NCBI GenBank assembly: GCA_009829735.1
Contig: CM020619.1
Span: forward strand, 30,282,063 to 30,346,062
Direction of reading: 5' to 3'
Length of the DNA stretch: 64,000 bases
Source: Pyropia yezoensis
Lineage: Eukaryota > Rhodophyta > Bangiophyceae > Bangiales > Bangiaceae
The position numbers and the translations under genes were made by a program. Position 1 is the first letter of the stretch. Every line of letters starts with the position of its first letter. The notes under the pieces were generated by a model. The model worked only from the letters and a program-made list of their open reading frames with translations. It had not been told where the DNA came from and did no database searches. This document shows positions 32,318 to 43,384 of the stretch, in pieces.

Positions 32318-33469
32318 ATGGCCCCCATGAGGCGCTTTGGCGCTGCCGCCGCGGCCGCCGCGGTCGTGCTCCTGGGCGCGGTTGCTGCTGCGTCGGCGAC
32401 CACCTACACCGCCCCCACCACCGTGGTGGTGACGCAGACGACGGCGAAGGCCACGCGGACGCCCAAGCCGACGCCCACCCCCTGTGTGGTCAAGTTTGAC
32501 TGCTCCATCAAGAAGGTGGTGGACGCCACGTGCATTACCAAGAGCACCCAGGAGGTGAGCTGTGGCACCCACGCGACAGTGCTGCAGGCGGGCACCCGCT
32601 GCTTCCTGGAAACGTCCACGACCAAGGCGTGCAAGACCGAGGTGACGGAGAAGCGGACGTGCGCCAAGCTGTGCCCCACCCCCACCCCCACCCCCACCCC
32701 CTGCCTCATCCGAAAGGACTGCTCGTTTGTCCAGACCGAGTCGTTTGACTGCTCCACCACCGCCCTGGTCGTGGTGCAGTGCCCCAACACGGCCGAGTTC
32801 TTTGACGCCGCGGGCAAGGCCATCAAGCAGTGCAAGCGCAGGGTGACGACCAAGAAGACGTGCACCCGCGACGTCCTGGTCAAGAAAACCTGCCTGGTCA
32901 AGTGCCCGCCGCCGACGCCGACGCCCAAGCCCAAGCGGGTAGAGAAGAAGGACCCGGCTGGTAAGGTCACGGTCGTCTTCGTGGCGTTTACGCCCAAGCC
33001 GACCAAGCCGGCGCCGACGCCCAAAATCATATTTGTCGTCCCGGGAGTTAACTACGGGGTTCTGGTGCCCAAGCCAGGCAAGACCGCCGCTCCGGCCCCC
33101 GCGCCGACCGCCGCGCCGGCCCCTGCGCCGACCGCCGCGCCGACCGCCGCGCCGACCGCCGCGCCAGCCCCCGCGCCCTCTGCCGCGCCGGCCCCTGCAC
33201 CTGGCCCAACGATCGTTGGCGGGAATGGTGGGAATGGCGGGAATGGCGGCGCCGGCCCCGACGGTGGCGACGGCGGTTCTGGTGGCGCTGGCGGCAGTGT
33301 CTCGGTGCCTGCCGTGGAGGATGGTGTTTTGGCTGGTGGTGCCGACTTGACCGCCGGCGACGGTGGCGATGGTGGGAACGGTGGCGCCAATGGCGGCGGC
33401 GACGGCGGTGTCGGTGGCGCTGGTGGGGGCATTACCATTGCGTCCCCGGCTGCCCGCTATCACTTCTAA
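32318..33469 (+). CDS. Secreted protein with two eight-cysteine modules and Pro/Gly-rich tail
   Basis: The 383-residue protein starts at the ATG at 32318; a further ATG lies three codons on. A signal peptide is clear (basic MRR, Ala/Val/Leu core, AASA cleavage region near residue 27). Two modules follow, each with eight Cys in the same spacing, C-x5-C-x9-C-x9-C-x(12 or 16)-C-x9-C-x9-C-x3-C, separated by a PTPTPTPTP linker. After the second module come PTPKPK spacers, a run of PTAAPAPA repeats, and a Gly/Asn/Asp-rich tail. The plan resembles extracellular-matrix or cell-wall proteins, but no named domain was recognised. Stop TAA at 33467-33469. A TATA box lies upstream and there are no introns. 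Confidence 0.85.
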   Translation: MAPMRRFGAAAAAAAVVLLGAVAAASATTYTAPTTVVVTQTTAKATRTPKPTPTPCVVKFDCSIKKVVDATCITKSTQEVSCGTHATVLQAGTRCFLETSTTKACKTEVTEKRTCAKLCPTPTPTPTPCLIRKDCSFVQTESFDCSTTALVVVQCPNTAEFFDAAGKAIKQCKRRVTTKKTCTRDVLVKKTCLVKCPPPTPTPKPKRVEKKDPAGKVTVVFVAFTPKPTKPAPTPKIIFVVPGVNYGVLVPKPGKTAAPAPAPTAAPAPAPTAAPTAAPTAAPAPAPSAAPAPAPGPTIVGGNGGNGGNGGAGPDGGDGGSGGAGGSVSVPAVEDGVLAGGADLTAGDGGDGGNGGANGGGDGGVGGAGGGITIASPAARYHF

Positions 33470-35132
33470 GCGGCACCGCGATACCCCCCCTGACTGAGGC
33501 CACTGCAAGGCCGGCATCCCTATCGAGAGGGACCGGGTACCGACGGGCCGGCGATGGCCGCCGTGCCCCGTCTTCGTGCGCCGTATTCCGCCCGGCATCT
33601 CATCCCCCCTGACAACCCATAACAACAGTGTTGACAAAAGGTAGAGTAAAGAAGAGGAAGCCCCTCGACCTTGTATTTAATCTCTCTTTCCTCGCTACGA
33701 CCGGTTTCCGCCTTGCCTAACCCCACTGGACAGCTGAAAAGCACTCCAGGCGGCCTTCCTCGCTGCCTGGGTGTGAGCCTCCATTTCTCTTCGCACCCCG
33801 CGGCAGCAACGATGAACGATGGCAGTCACGACAAATGCCTGGTCAGGTGACGTGACCTTTTTCCTCCTGTTCCCTTTGTATACCGTACGGCCGCCACGAT
33901 TGTTGTCTTTCCCCGCGTCTGAGCTCCTCTTTCCGCGCATAGGGCGAGTGCGAGCTCCCCCAGGGCACGCCCTCTCACTTCTCGACCACCTCTCAGCCCC
34001 CTCCACCCACTTCGTGCAGAGACCCGGACGCGGCGGTCACCGCGGCGCCGCCACTGGTGGCGCCCCCCCGGGACAGCCACCGACTGCTGCCGCTGCCGTT
34101 TTGCATGGACCATCCCCACAGGCACGCACAGCTCCGCTCCCAGCCCCCCCCCTCCCCCCACCCTCTCACCTCGCAGACGCCGCGGGTGTGCAGCAGAGCG
34201 CCATGGTGCCCGCCGCCGCTGCCGCAGCGGCTGCCGTGGGTGCCGCCGCTGCTGCTTCTTCCACTAAAGCCGGCCGCCGCGACCACCGCCGCTCCCTACC
34301 ACTGCCCGCCGCTGCGGCGGCCGCCGCTGCCACCACCGCCACCGCCACCGCCAAAGCGGCGTCGGGCACGGCATGGCGGGAGTGGCCGCAGCTGGCAAGG
34401 CCGCGGCGCCGCGTTGGGGGAACGGGGGCGGCGTGGGGTTCGCCGCATCACGCCCTGCATGCATGCAGGGACTGGAGCGAGAAGACCAGTCGATGTCGTC
34501 GAAGTGCTCCGCGAGCACACCCCCACGAGCGGTAGATCCCCTGAGTCTGGAAGAAATTCCACACGGGCAGTCCGAGAGGAAGACGATACATCCAGGGTGT
34601 CTGCCCCTCATTTCCCCCTGAGGTCATCGTGCGATGGCTCTCTCGGGGCACCTGAAGGAACTACGAGTGGAATTGTGTGCGAGAGGGAGGGATCTACTGC
34701 TGTGTGACCTCCGAGGCAGGGAGCTCAATCACGGGGCGCTGGCCAGATGGGAGGCGGAGGCCCAGGGCCTCGCGTGTCGCTACGGCTGGCGGCGCGGCCA
34801 CCCGCCGCCCACCCCCCGCCGCCCGCGGGCTCCCATTGGCCGCACACGGCCGCAGCTCCCGGCCCACCTACCTCGCGCCCGTGGAGCACCCACTGGCCAA
34901 CGCCTACCATCACCATCCCGCCCGCCCCGTCCGCCGCCTCGCCCGCCGTCCCCACCGCCCGTCGTGTCGTCTCCGCCTCCTTCCCGTCGCCGCCGCCGCC
35001 GTTCGTGTGCCGGGTGTCAAATTTGTCCCCGTCCTTGCCGATCCGTACGCACTGCTGTGACGCAAGCGCTGCGCCTCCCCTTCTCGCCCCTTCCCCTCCC
35101 CCCTTGCTAGCCGCCCTCCTTTTGCGTGCGTC
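33470..35132. other. Spacer and leader of the phycobilisome linker gene
   Basis: No gene was recognised. Low-complexity Pro/Ala frames occur on both strands. The minus-strand frame from 37058 through 34725 overlaps the linker gene and is its shadow. Confidence 0.4.
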
Positions 35133-36554
35133 ATGGCGTTTATCACGTCGGTGGGCGTCTTTGGGCGCGTTGCCCCCCCGCGGCGTGCCACGTCGACGCT
35201 GTCGACGGCCGCCCCCGTGCGGCCGACGGCGGCGCTGCAGGCGCCCGGCTCTGCGGTCACAGCGATCCGCGTGCCGGCAGACGCGGTCGCGGTGCCGGCG
35301 CCCTTCCCGTGCGCTCGCCCTGCCACCTACTCGTCTGTGGATGCCACCATTGACGCGCCCCGGCTGTCGGCCTGGGATGGCGACGTGGCGGTCGCCGCCG
35401 CGATCCGCCAGGTGTTTGGCAACGCGTACCTGTTTGAGGAGGAGGCTGCCGATGTGGCCGTGCTGACCTCCCAGTTCCGTGGCCGCAACTTGACGATGAA
35501 GGAGCTGGTGCGCGGGCTGGCCAAGACGGCTGCCTACCGCTCCCGCTTCATGACCCCCAACTCGACCTACCGTCTGGTAGAGCTCAACTACAAGCACCTC
35601 CTTGGCCGCGGGCCGACCCAGGCGGAGGTGTCGGCGCACACCCAAACGCTCATGTCGGCCGGCTACGATGCAGACATTGACACCTACTTTGGCGCCGAGT
35701 ATGACTCTCTCTTTGGGGACAATGTGGTGCCTTCCACTGTCTTCCGCGGCACCTACCGCTCTTCTGAGGAGTTTAACCGCCTCTGCAAGTCTAACGCAGG
35801 GCCGGCGGCATCGGACAAGGCCAAGCGTGGCCTCAACATGCTTGTGACAGTCGCCACTGGTGGTCCCACCGACTATGAGGACGTGGCTGTCGGCCTGCCG
35901 TCGGCCGTGTCGGCGTCGACGCTGGCCTTTGGCTCTGCGGGCTACTGGTCGGCGGCCCAGAAGGCAGAGGACGAGGGTGCGAGTGTGTCGCCCAAGGCGA
36001 AGCTCATCCCCCCGCCGCCGGCCAAGGCCACCGCCTATACCTCGCGCTTCCCGCCGTCGCGGCTTAACCGGGCGCCGCGTATTGTCATCAACAACATTGG
36101 GGACAGCGATGAGACGCGCTCCGTTGAGGTGAGCAACGTCGAGGTGGCCACGGACCTTGCCGCCGGCGCCTCGCTCAAGGCGGGCGTGACCGCGACGCCC
36201 ACCGATGCTCCCGCGGCGGCTGCCGCTGTGGCCCGTTTCTACCCCTCGGGGATGAACATGGCGCCGCTGGTTTCGGTGCAGGACACGAAGAACCCATTTA
36301 CGTCGTCGGTTTCGGTTGTGATGACCGAGGTGGCGGTGAACCTTGGGGCGGGCGCCGCGATCCTGGGTGGTGATGCCCCCCCGGCTGCGTCGGCCATCAC
36401 GGCCTTTTCGTCCCGGGGTCTCAACCAGGCACCCAACGTGACGGCCACCTACCGGACCAGCAATGACGACAGCCTTGTCTATATGGACAAGACGGAAGTG
36501 CCGCTGCCCATGGCCGAGGCTGCGGCCATCCTGGCCAAGTACCGGAAGGCCTGA
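35133..36554 (+). CDS. Phycobilisome linker polypeptide (plastid-targeted)
   Basis: A 473-residue protein, ATG at 35133, stop TGA at 36552-36554. The first ~45 residues form a typical red algal transit peptide: an early Phe (MAFITSVGVFGR), few acids, and many Ala, Ser, Thr and Arg. Residues about 75-215 match the PBS_linker_poly domain, with RQVFGNAYLFEEE, SQFRGRNLTMKELVR, YRLVELNYKHLLGRGP and DSLFGDNVVP as landmarks. Linkers join phycobiliprotein discs into rods and tune energy transfer on the stromal side of thylakoids. The C-terminal ~170 residues consist of three related segments starting FPPSRLNRAPR, FYPSGMNMAP and FSSRGLNQAPN. Whether it acts in rods or at the rod-core junction cannot be decided here. 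Confidence 0.92.
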   Translation: MAFITSVGVFGRVAPPRRATSTLSTAAPVRPTAALQAPGSAVTAIRVPADAVAVPAPFPCARPATYSSVDATIDAPRLSAWDGDVAVAAAIRQVFGNAYLFEEEAADVAVLTSQFRGRNLTMKELVRGLAKTAAYRSRFMTPNSTYRLVELNYKHLLGRGPTQAEVSAHTQTLMSAGYDADIDTYFGAEYDSLFGDNVVPSTVFRGTYRSSEEFNRLCKSNAGPAASDKAKRGLNMLVTVATGGPTDYEDVAVGLPSAVSASTLAFGSAGYWSAAQKAEDEGASVSPKAKLIPPPPAKATAYTSRFPPSRLNRAPRIVINNIGDSDETRSVEVSNVEVATDLAAGASLKAGVTATPTDAPAAAAAVARFYPSGMNMAPLVSVQDTKNPFTSSVSVVMTEVAVNLGAGAAILGGDAPPAASAITAFSSRGLNQAPNVTATYRTSNDDSLVYMDKTEVPLPMAEAAAILAKYRKA

Positions 36555-37710
36555 AAGAGGACGCAGCGGGTGTGATTGGCTGTGAGGGTGAGCGGGGTTG
36601 CGGGGGATAGGAGGGGACGGGGTTTGGGGGCGTGTGATATTGGCGGCGTGTACGGCCCCTCTCCTCCGTTGTGGGATGGCCTTCCGCGAATGGCGTGGGC
36701 TGTACAGATACGCACTGGGGGGTGCGCGGGGGGCTGAACACCTGCGGGGGGTGCTGGCTAGGGCAAGAGAGAACGGTACGCATATAAGAGTTTGTCTTCC
36801 CGAGAAGAGCAGATGTCCAGCGGAGGGCGATGTGGCGCCACCGCAGGAGCGACGCCACGGACCCGCGTGGCGACAGACTGGGCCACCTCCAGCCACTTTG
36901 GAACCGCGCCAGTCGCAAGCCTGCCACGCCGCGAACCTGCGTGCGGGCCCGCACCGCCGCGCAGTGCCAGAAGCGGTCCGGTACCTCTTACCGGCGGTTC
37001 CTCCGGGGCGGGGCGAAGATGATTCCCTGATGGGGCATTTAGACGCTCTTGCGCCCAAAACGCGTTGACGAGCTGTGGAGGAAACAGTTGGCGGTGCATG
37101 TCACGGGCGATGCGCCGTGGGTGCGCCGTGGATGTGCCGTGGGTGCCAGTGGTTTGGGGCAAGGGCCATGCCCCGGTCGCGGCCCTTGAACAGTGCGGAT
37201 GAGCGTGTGTCCCCCACGTCAATGTCGCAACATTGTGATGTCGTGTGCTTATAGGTAGACAATCTCGCCCAGACCCCCTTTCAGCCCCCCTGCTACAGCT
37301 TTAGTACATACAGTATACTGTGCTGGTGGACAGTAGAATCAGGTTCTACCGAGCTGCCAGACATGTTTGTAGACTGCCCCGACCGGAGCTGGAGCTCAAG
37401 GGGGCATGCTCCGGTCGTGACTTGTGGTTGCTGACGGGTGCACGCCTGCCCACCGCGTGTCGCACGCAATCAAAAGCCACAGCCAAGGACATCCTTTGCG
37501 CATCTGCCTCAAGCATCATACATGGGGCAGGTATGTATAGCGGCTGTTCTTTCATCTGCATCCGCGGACGGTGCTGTACTGTACAGTGCACTACCACGAT
37601 CCCTACTCGACCACCTCGATGCCTGGCGCTCGACCAGTCGCATCTCCTCCTTCCCCCGTCCCTGCCCGTCGTCGCTCCTGCTACTCGCCTCTTGGCAGTC
37701 GGCGGGCACC
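36555..37710. other. Spacer
   Basis: No gene was recognised. A CATATAAGAG sequence at 36781-36790 looks like a TATA box but no plausible plus-strand frame follows it. The region before 37711 may contain the leader of the next gene. Confidence 0.35.
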
Positions 37711-38712
37711 ATGACCACGACTCAGCACGACGACTTAGTAGACTACTTGACCGCCCGGCTCCACAACTTTACCGTCGCGGACGGCCCCCCACCTCCGCGG
37801 GTGACAGACCTGACCGCTCTACTGGCGTCTGGGGTGCCCCTCGGCTTCTCCCTCGGCCCGTGGAAGGCGTCGTCGGTGACTGGACGGCGGACGGGCTACC
37901 GCGCCCTTGTCCTCCGCGACCTGTCCTCCGACGTCATGCACAGCGTGTACCACGTACGCAATGGGACGTTCACGAAGCCGCCGGTACCCGGCGTCCGTGG
38001 CTAGAATGGCCGGAAGCAGGGCGTCGAGTATGCAGAGATGACGCTACCGCTCGCGCAGGTGGGGCCCCTGTGGCGCGCCGTCCGCCGCAGCTCCCCGAAG
38101 GCGTGGTTCCCCAAGACAAAGGACCGCCACACTCCCCGCCTACGCCTGTGGGCCAACTGGGGGGTGGACGGCCAGCCGGGGCTTATCGTGACTGGCTGGC
38201 CACAGGGTCCCCCAGAGTCTGAGACTGGCTCTGAGAATGACTTTGGCTATGAATGTGGGGAGGAGAACCCTCCAGCGGAGGGTGGCCCAGCGGTGGTGCC
38301 GCCGGACGCCGCGGCGGCGGCGCACGCACCGGCCCTCGACAACGACCGGGCTGCCGACGCAGCAGCAGGAGCCGAAGCGCTGGCAGCTGCGGCCGTCGCT
38401 GACGACATCGCAACCACTCCGCCCGCTGCCGCCCCTGCTCTTCCGCTGGCGGGAGGCGTCGGTGGCGCCCCCCCCGCCTACTCCGGCAGCAGCGAGTGGT
38501 ACGACCCGTGGCCGGCGGGAACTGTGCAAAGCATCAGAGACCTGCGGTCGTGGCTGTCAGAGGTGGAAGGCCGCACCGTGATGGCCGAGGCGGTTATCCA
38601 CCTCTCCCGCCGCTGTGTCGCCGAAGGCTATGGGGTGGCGGGGCACGAGGAGAGCACCTGTACCATGTGTGAGCTGCCGCTGCAGGTGCACAAGGTGCGG
38701 CCGCACGCGTAA
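37711..38712 (+). pseudogene. Hypothetical protein, frame interrupted by one TAG
   Basis: Starting at an ATG in good context (CACCATGA), the frame runs 97 codons to a TAG at 38002-38004 and then stays open in the same frame to a TAA at 38710-38712. Together this is about 333 codons. Both halves look coding: the first has GFSLGPWKASSV and HSVYHVRNGTF, the second has a Trp-rich segment (VGPLWRAV, LRLWANWGVDG), a disordered Ala-rich acidic middle, and an ending with STCTMCELPL. No family was recognised. No intron fits around the stop; the nearest GT..AG pair would be about 25 nt. It is either a recently inactivated gene, a readthrough case, or two reading units. Confidence 0.5.
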
Positions 38713-40095
38713 AGTGCAGGAACAGGGGAGGAGCGCCGCCACGCGCAGGGTGGGGACGCGTCGTGAGAAAGTGCTGCTCAAGGAGAGGCTGGCCGTGGCA
38801 CAGACAGACTGGCCTCAGGCAGGCATGACCGTCCCGCAGCTATGTAAATAGGAGGATCTCGGCCACGGCCGATGCGTCCATCCCTCAACTAGCGTGGGGA
38901 TGCAAGCGGCGCCGGGAGGGGACTGGGGTAGTAGTGGAGGGTAGATTCATCAAGGCAAGAGGAACCAGCCCTCTCTTTTACGCCCACCTCCCGCGACGAA
39001 AGGTCAAAGAGCGGGGCGCCCCCACTGTCACTCCAACAAGAGGTGCAGAGTGAGCGTGGGGCGGCAGGCCCTTGCCGGCGAGGGCTTTACTAAACTTTAG
39101 CACACTCGACCTTCCTTTCGACCCAGTCCTCCCGTCACCGCTGCCCGCCGCGTCGCGGCGGCCGACCGTCACGGCTGTGTCAAGCGACCGGCGCGGCCGT
39201 GGCGGCCGCTTGCACCCCGTCAACACATCGCCTTTCAGCCCGGCGTGCGCTTTGTCGTCCAGTGTGGCCACCGGCTCGGTCCCCCCCTGCCGTGGAGGCC
39301 GCGCGCCTCGCGCCGTTGGCGACGCCCGCGTCCAACCATGCCGCGGGCGGCCGCCACGGGCCGCCAGTGCAAATGGACGAAAGGACGCCCCTAAGAGAAC
39401 TCCGCTTCCTCAACCCGACGGTACCAGGCGGGCTCAGGTGCCATGCACATATATACGAGATTCCCAATTCATCCGGCCAATAGAATATGACCTCTCTGTT
39501 AACGTGGAGACCTGGTGCCAAGCTCTCGACTTATCCTGGCCGCACCTATTAACGGATGGCCCGCAGCGCAGCAAGGTCGTCGGGCATCAACCTATAGAAT
39601 CCTTGGGATAACACTTTCACCTCATGACCTGCACCGCCGTGAAAATGACATGAAATATAAGTATAGTATATATTTTTGGAGCACATGTTGGGCTCGGGTA
39701 GGTTTCGAACAGTCGCCTCCCGTCACCGTCTTGCCAACTGGGCTACGCCCATCTGTCCGCCCCCGCACCCGCCCCCTCTCTCACTGTCCATTTTGGTCCA
39801 TTCTCGCGCTCTTCATCCACAGGCACCCCAGTCGCCCCCCCGCATCACGCATGCGGGGAGGCCCCCGTTCTCCCGCCACCCCTGAGAGACGCGCTGGCAC
39901 GCCCGCAGCTATGTGTATATATGTACATATGAGTTTAGACAGCCACCAACCAAGGCATACCCCGGCAGCGGCTGGTAGTTCCCTGACAACCAGCCCTCCG
40001 GGAACTCCCTCCGTCTCTTCCCCACCTTCGTCCCCTCTCACCCATCCCCCTCCCCCCCTCCTCCAAGGTGTTTCCAAAAGCCAATCCTGCCCGCC
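38713..40095. other. Spacer with a tRNA-like segment
   Basis: Apart from the tRNA-like element at 39689-39750, nothing is recognised. AT-rich sequence occurs at 39630-39680. Confidence 0.4.
39689..39750 (-). other. tRNA-like sequence with Pol III A and B boxes (tRNA relic or SINE head)
   Basis: On the minus strand the segment starts GGGCGTAGCCCAGTTGG, a good A box, has GTTCGAAACC as a B box, and ends GAGCCCA, which can pair with the 5' end as an acceptor stem. The total is 62 nt rather than about 73, the anticodon arm is too short, and the T stem pairs poorly, so a functional tRNA is unlikely. A truncated tRNA gene or a tRNA-derived SINE fits better. Confidence 0.45.
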
Positions 40096-40290
40096 CTACG
40101 CGCCGTAGGACAGCACCTTGCGGGCGTTGAGCGGCTGCGTCGGCCACTCTGTCAGCACCACCATCCGCGATTCGAGGAGCGCGCGGCCGAGGCGAGCCAG
40201 CTGTGCCTGGCTCGCCGTGATGACCTTCCGCGGCGTAACCCTGGTGACGCCCCCGGAGCACGGCGGCGTCGCCAGCGTGTGCCAGGCGGC
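40096..40290 (-). CDS. Possible C-terminal exon of an unrecognised gene
   Basis: The minus-strand frame ends in a TAG at 40096-40098 and reads RVTPRKVITASQAQL, then RMVVLTEWPTQPLNARKVL, with balanced amino-acid use unlike the surrounding low-complexity frames. A GTCACCAG just before GGTTACGCCG could be a 3' splice site. No upstream exon or family was identified, so this is weak. Confidence 0.3.
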   Translation of the reverse strand, partial: AAWHTLATPPCSGGVTRVTPRKVITASQAQLARLGRALLESRMVVLTEWPTQPLNARKVLSYGA

Positions 40291-40338
40291 GGGGCGGCCG
40301 CGACCCACGCAAACACACCCTACGGCCCTGCTCCCCAC

Positions 40339-41447
40339 AAAGCCTCACCTAATTCTACATTAAAAAGCACCCCCCCCCCTCCCCTCGCCTTCACTCTTCT
40401 TGCCTCGTTCTCCTCGAGTTATTGCGAGAGCTGCACGAAGAAGCCGCACGCCAACGCCGCCATCAAACACCGTTCAGAAGATGGCGCCCCCTCCTCACCC
40501 CCTCGGCGTTCCCTCTCCACCATTGTATGTCTCACTGAGGTGCTCCTGCTGGAGGTCCAAAAACGTCAGTCCTACACGCCGCTCTCTTCACCGCATGCCA
40601 GATAGATACAAGGCGAGCAGGAAATGTTCAATTATTTTTGAACTTTTCATATGTCACAGGAAGCTCTACTAAAAAAAATCAAAAGCGTCCCTAATAAAAA
40701 CACAAATCTCGTATGTGCTTAGCACCCGAGCATCGTCCCCTGTCGCCGTACCTCCCAGCCGCAGAGGGAGCCAGCTGCAGGTCAGGGAAAGCCAAAACAG
40801 CCATGAGGACCGTACAGGGTCGGGTGGGGCGACGCGGTCCCACGCGCCCGCCCGGCCGTCCCCCGCACACCCCTGGGTGGGCGGGCGGCGCCAGTCACCA
40901 CCCTACCCCGCAGGGGTAGGGTGCAGCCCAGTCAGCCACCCGAGCATGCTGGGCAGGGTGCGCCCACGGCCGATGAGGGGTGAGTGGTGCGGCGTGCGCT
41001 GGTTGGGCGTCAGCGCCCACGCCCGCCACAGTCGCCCGCCGGTCGACAGGGGGGCGGGGGGGAAGGGACTTTCGGGGGCAGCACCGGTGGGGCGCCGAGC
41101 GAGAAGGCGGCGACGCTGGCTGCCGGCGCCGTGTCGGTGGGTGGGGCAGCCTTCCGCCCGGCGGGGGAGGGCGTGGCCGGTGCTGCAACGGCTTGGATGC
41201 CCACCGCGGTTGACCAGTGGGACCTGCGCGGTAGACCCCCCCGCTGTCTTGTCTGGCACAGGCAGTGGCACACAAACAAGAGGTGGGTACGTTCAGAGCG
41301 TTCAAAAAAAACAAAAGAGAGACAACCAAAAATCCAAGAGGGCAGCGACACCACGCACATGTATCTACAGACCCACGGAACTGCGGGGGGCGAGAAGCGT
41401 CTCCATACCAAACACGGCGCGCACCACAGCCCAAACGGCGGCCACCG
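40339..41447. other. Spacer downstream of the proteasome gene
   Basis: No gene recognised. Frames are Arg/Pro rich and overlapping. Confidence 0.35.
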
Positions 41448-42655
41448 CTAGTCCTTCTCGCTCAGCACGGTCAGGTGCATTTCCACGTCTTCATCCGACA
41501 GGACGGTAAACTTAGGGCGCTTAGCCGACACCACCGCCACCTCAATGTCCCGCGCCTTGAAGTCTGTCGCGATCACCGCCTGCAACGACGCAATAGCCAT
41601 CTGAATGGTGTCTGCCTCGGACAGCTCTGACGTGGGCGAGTCCTTCAGCTTCTTCTCCAGGTAGTTGACCGCCTCCTGGTCCTTTTGTCCAGCCGCACAG
41701 GCGTGATAACCAATGTAGTAGCCTGCAGGATCACACTTGAACAGCTGCGGCCCCCGCTCCTCGTCCATCCCAATCAGCATCATGGCCACACCCAGCGGTC
41801 GCATGTACGCATGCTGGGTGTATACCTGGTTGCGGTCAGCGATCCGCTTCGCCAGGTAGTCCACCGGCACCTCGTAGGCGTAGTCAAACTTGAATTCGGC
41901 AGCTTCCTTTCGTGTACGCTGCACCTGGGCTTTGGCGTCGGCTGCGCACGAACGGAAAGTCAAGAGCAAACCATGCCAAAAGACGTTCACGACAGCGGGG
42001 GAGTGCACAAGGAACAACTGTTAGCACATGCACCCTCGAGCACAACGCCACCACTCAGGCCAACCCACACAGAGACTGGCAGACCAACCCGCAGAAAACA
42101 AGCGCAAAGTGGAAAACCCAAAAGCATCACCACGCCAGAATGAGCCGCCAGGCAGCACGTACTAATCACGCCTGTGCTGACGCAGCCGTGGTTCTCTGAC
42201 AGACGAAACATGTGCGACACGGACGTCGGGTCAATCAGCTTGTCCGGCACCTGCAAGATAGCAACTCAATCACGACGACCATCACGACCACAACGACCAC
42301 AACGACCAGCACCATGACCATAGTTAGACTCCTGTGGAGCTAAACCCTGCGACCCGCGCGGCCTCTTCCTCCAGCCCCGCGCTCGCCACTGCGTATCCGT
42401 GCCATACTCTCCACGTCGCCGCCCCCCCGCCCGCTCCCCCAATTCGACCCAAACTCCCACACCCCCCCTCCGACCCGCGCCGCCACGCACCTTCTTCTGC
42501 GTCACCGCACACACGCTATCCTTTCCACGAACGGCAATGGCAGTGATTCCAGGCGCCTTGACCGCCTTGAACGCATACTCCACCTGGTACAGGCGCCCCT
42601 CGGGTGAGAAGATGGTGATGTGCCGATCGTAGCCGGCACTGCTTCCGCGACTCAT
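41448..42655 (-). CDS. PSMA6: 20S proteasome subunit alpha type-6 (alpha1), three exons
   Basis: Exons on the minus strand are 42655-42491, 42250-42163 and 41941-41448, giving 248 residues. The N-terminus [20 protein letters not shown] and [12 protein letters not shown] carry the proteasome alpha signature. Exon 2 encodes [15 protein letters not shown] and exon 3 [16 protein letters not shown] and [13 protein letters not shown], all typical of the alpha-6 (human PSMA6) type. Introns are 240 and 221 bp, with GTGCGT..GCAG (phase 0) and GTACGT..GCAG (phase 1). The subunit forms part of the outer ring that gates the 20S core and contacts the 19S cap. The stop is TAG at 41450-41448. Confidence 0.95.
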
Positions 42656-43384
42656 GGTGGTGGATGGCTGCTGGCAGAGCAGGGGCGCGATGTCAGCAGC
42701 AGAGGGCTAGCCAGCTGCGCAAGAGACAACCGCTGGGCGCTCCACACCCAAGGGCCGGCGCGGATGCCAGAATGGTGGGGGCGGCGAGGCGGATCAGGCA
42801 GGGCTTCGCCGGAGGAGAGGGGGAAGTGGCAGCACAAGGCTGCGTATTGCCCGCATCCGCGACAGCAAGCCACCTTCCTCGAGCCCGAAGGACTGAGTAG
42901 AAAAATTCCACCGATGATCACTGGTATTTACACGCGACAATGTTGAATGTCTGTAGATCCCTATCGAGTGACAACGGGGATCGCCCACCACAATCGTCGG
43001 TGATGATGACGACAGCCTCGGTGGCTGCATCGGCGACGGTGACTGTGGAGCCTCATCCACGCTCCAAAGCCCTTCCTTCTTGCCGCGGGCTATGGGGACG
43101 GCTGTGCGCCGCCGCCAGTCGCCTCTTCCACTTTCCAGGCCCCTTCCTCCCTGCCCGTTTCCCCACCTTCCCACCAGTGTGCAGCCGTTCCTCTCCCCGT
43201 TTCTCTCTGGCCGTTACCAGTGCGCCGCGCAGCGCCTCGGCCTGGCCGCCGGCAGTGGCCTGACACCCCGCCGCGGCCCACCGCCTCTCTCCACGTGCCC
43301 TGCCACCTCCCCCTGGTGGAACCCCACCCCCTCTCCTCATCCACGCACCGCTCCCCTCCCCCCTGCCCGACCTCTTTCCCCACT
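42656..43384. other. Divergent intergenic region between proteasome and RTC genes
   Basis: About 730 bp separate the two start codons, so promoters for both directions must lie here. No specific element was recognised. Confidence 0.4.

Noticed and set aside
32267-33637. 456-codon minus-strand frame opposite the secreted protein
   Set aside because: Antisense of a confidently coding gene with TATA box and signal peptide; Arg/Gly-rich shadow.
36781-36790. CATATAAGAG as a promoter TATA box
   Set aside because: No plausible gene starts downstream on the plus strand.
34725-37058. 777-codon minus-strand frame
   Set aside because: Antisense to the phycobilisome linker; His/Arg-rich as expected for a shadow of GC-rich coding DNA.
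37998-38024. A mini-intron removing the TAG of the hypothetical gene
   Set aside because: It would be about 25 nt, too short for a spliceosomal intron.
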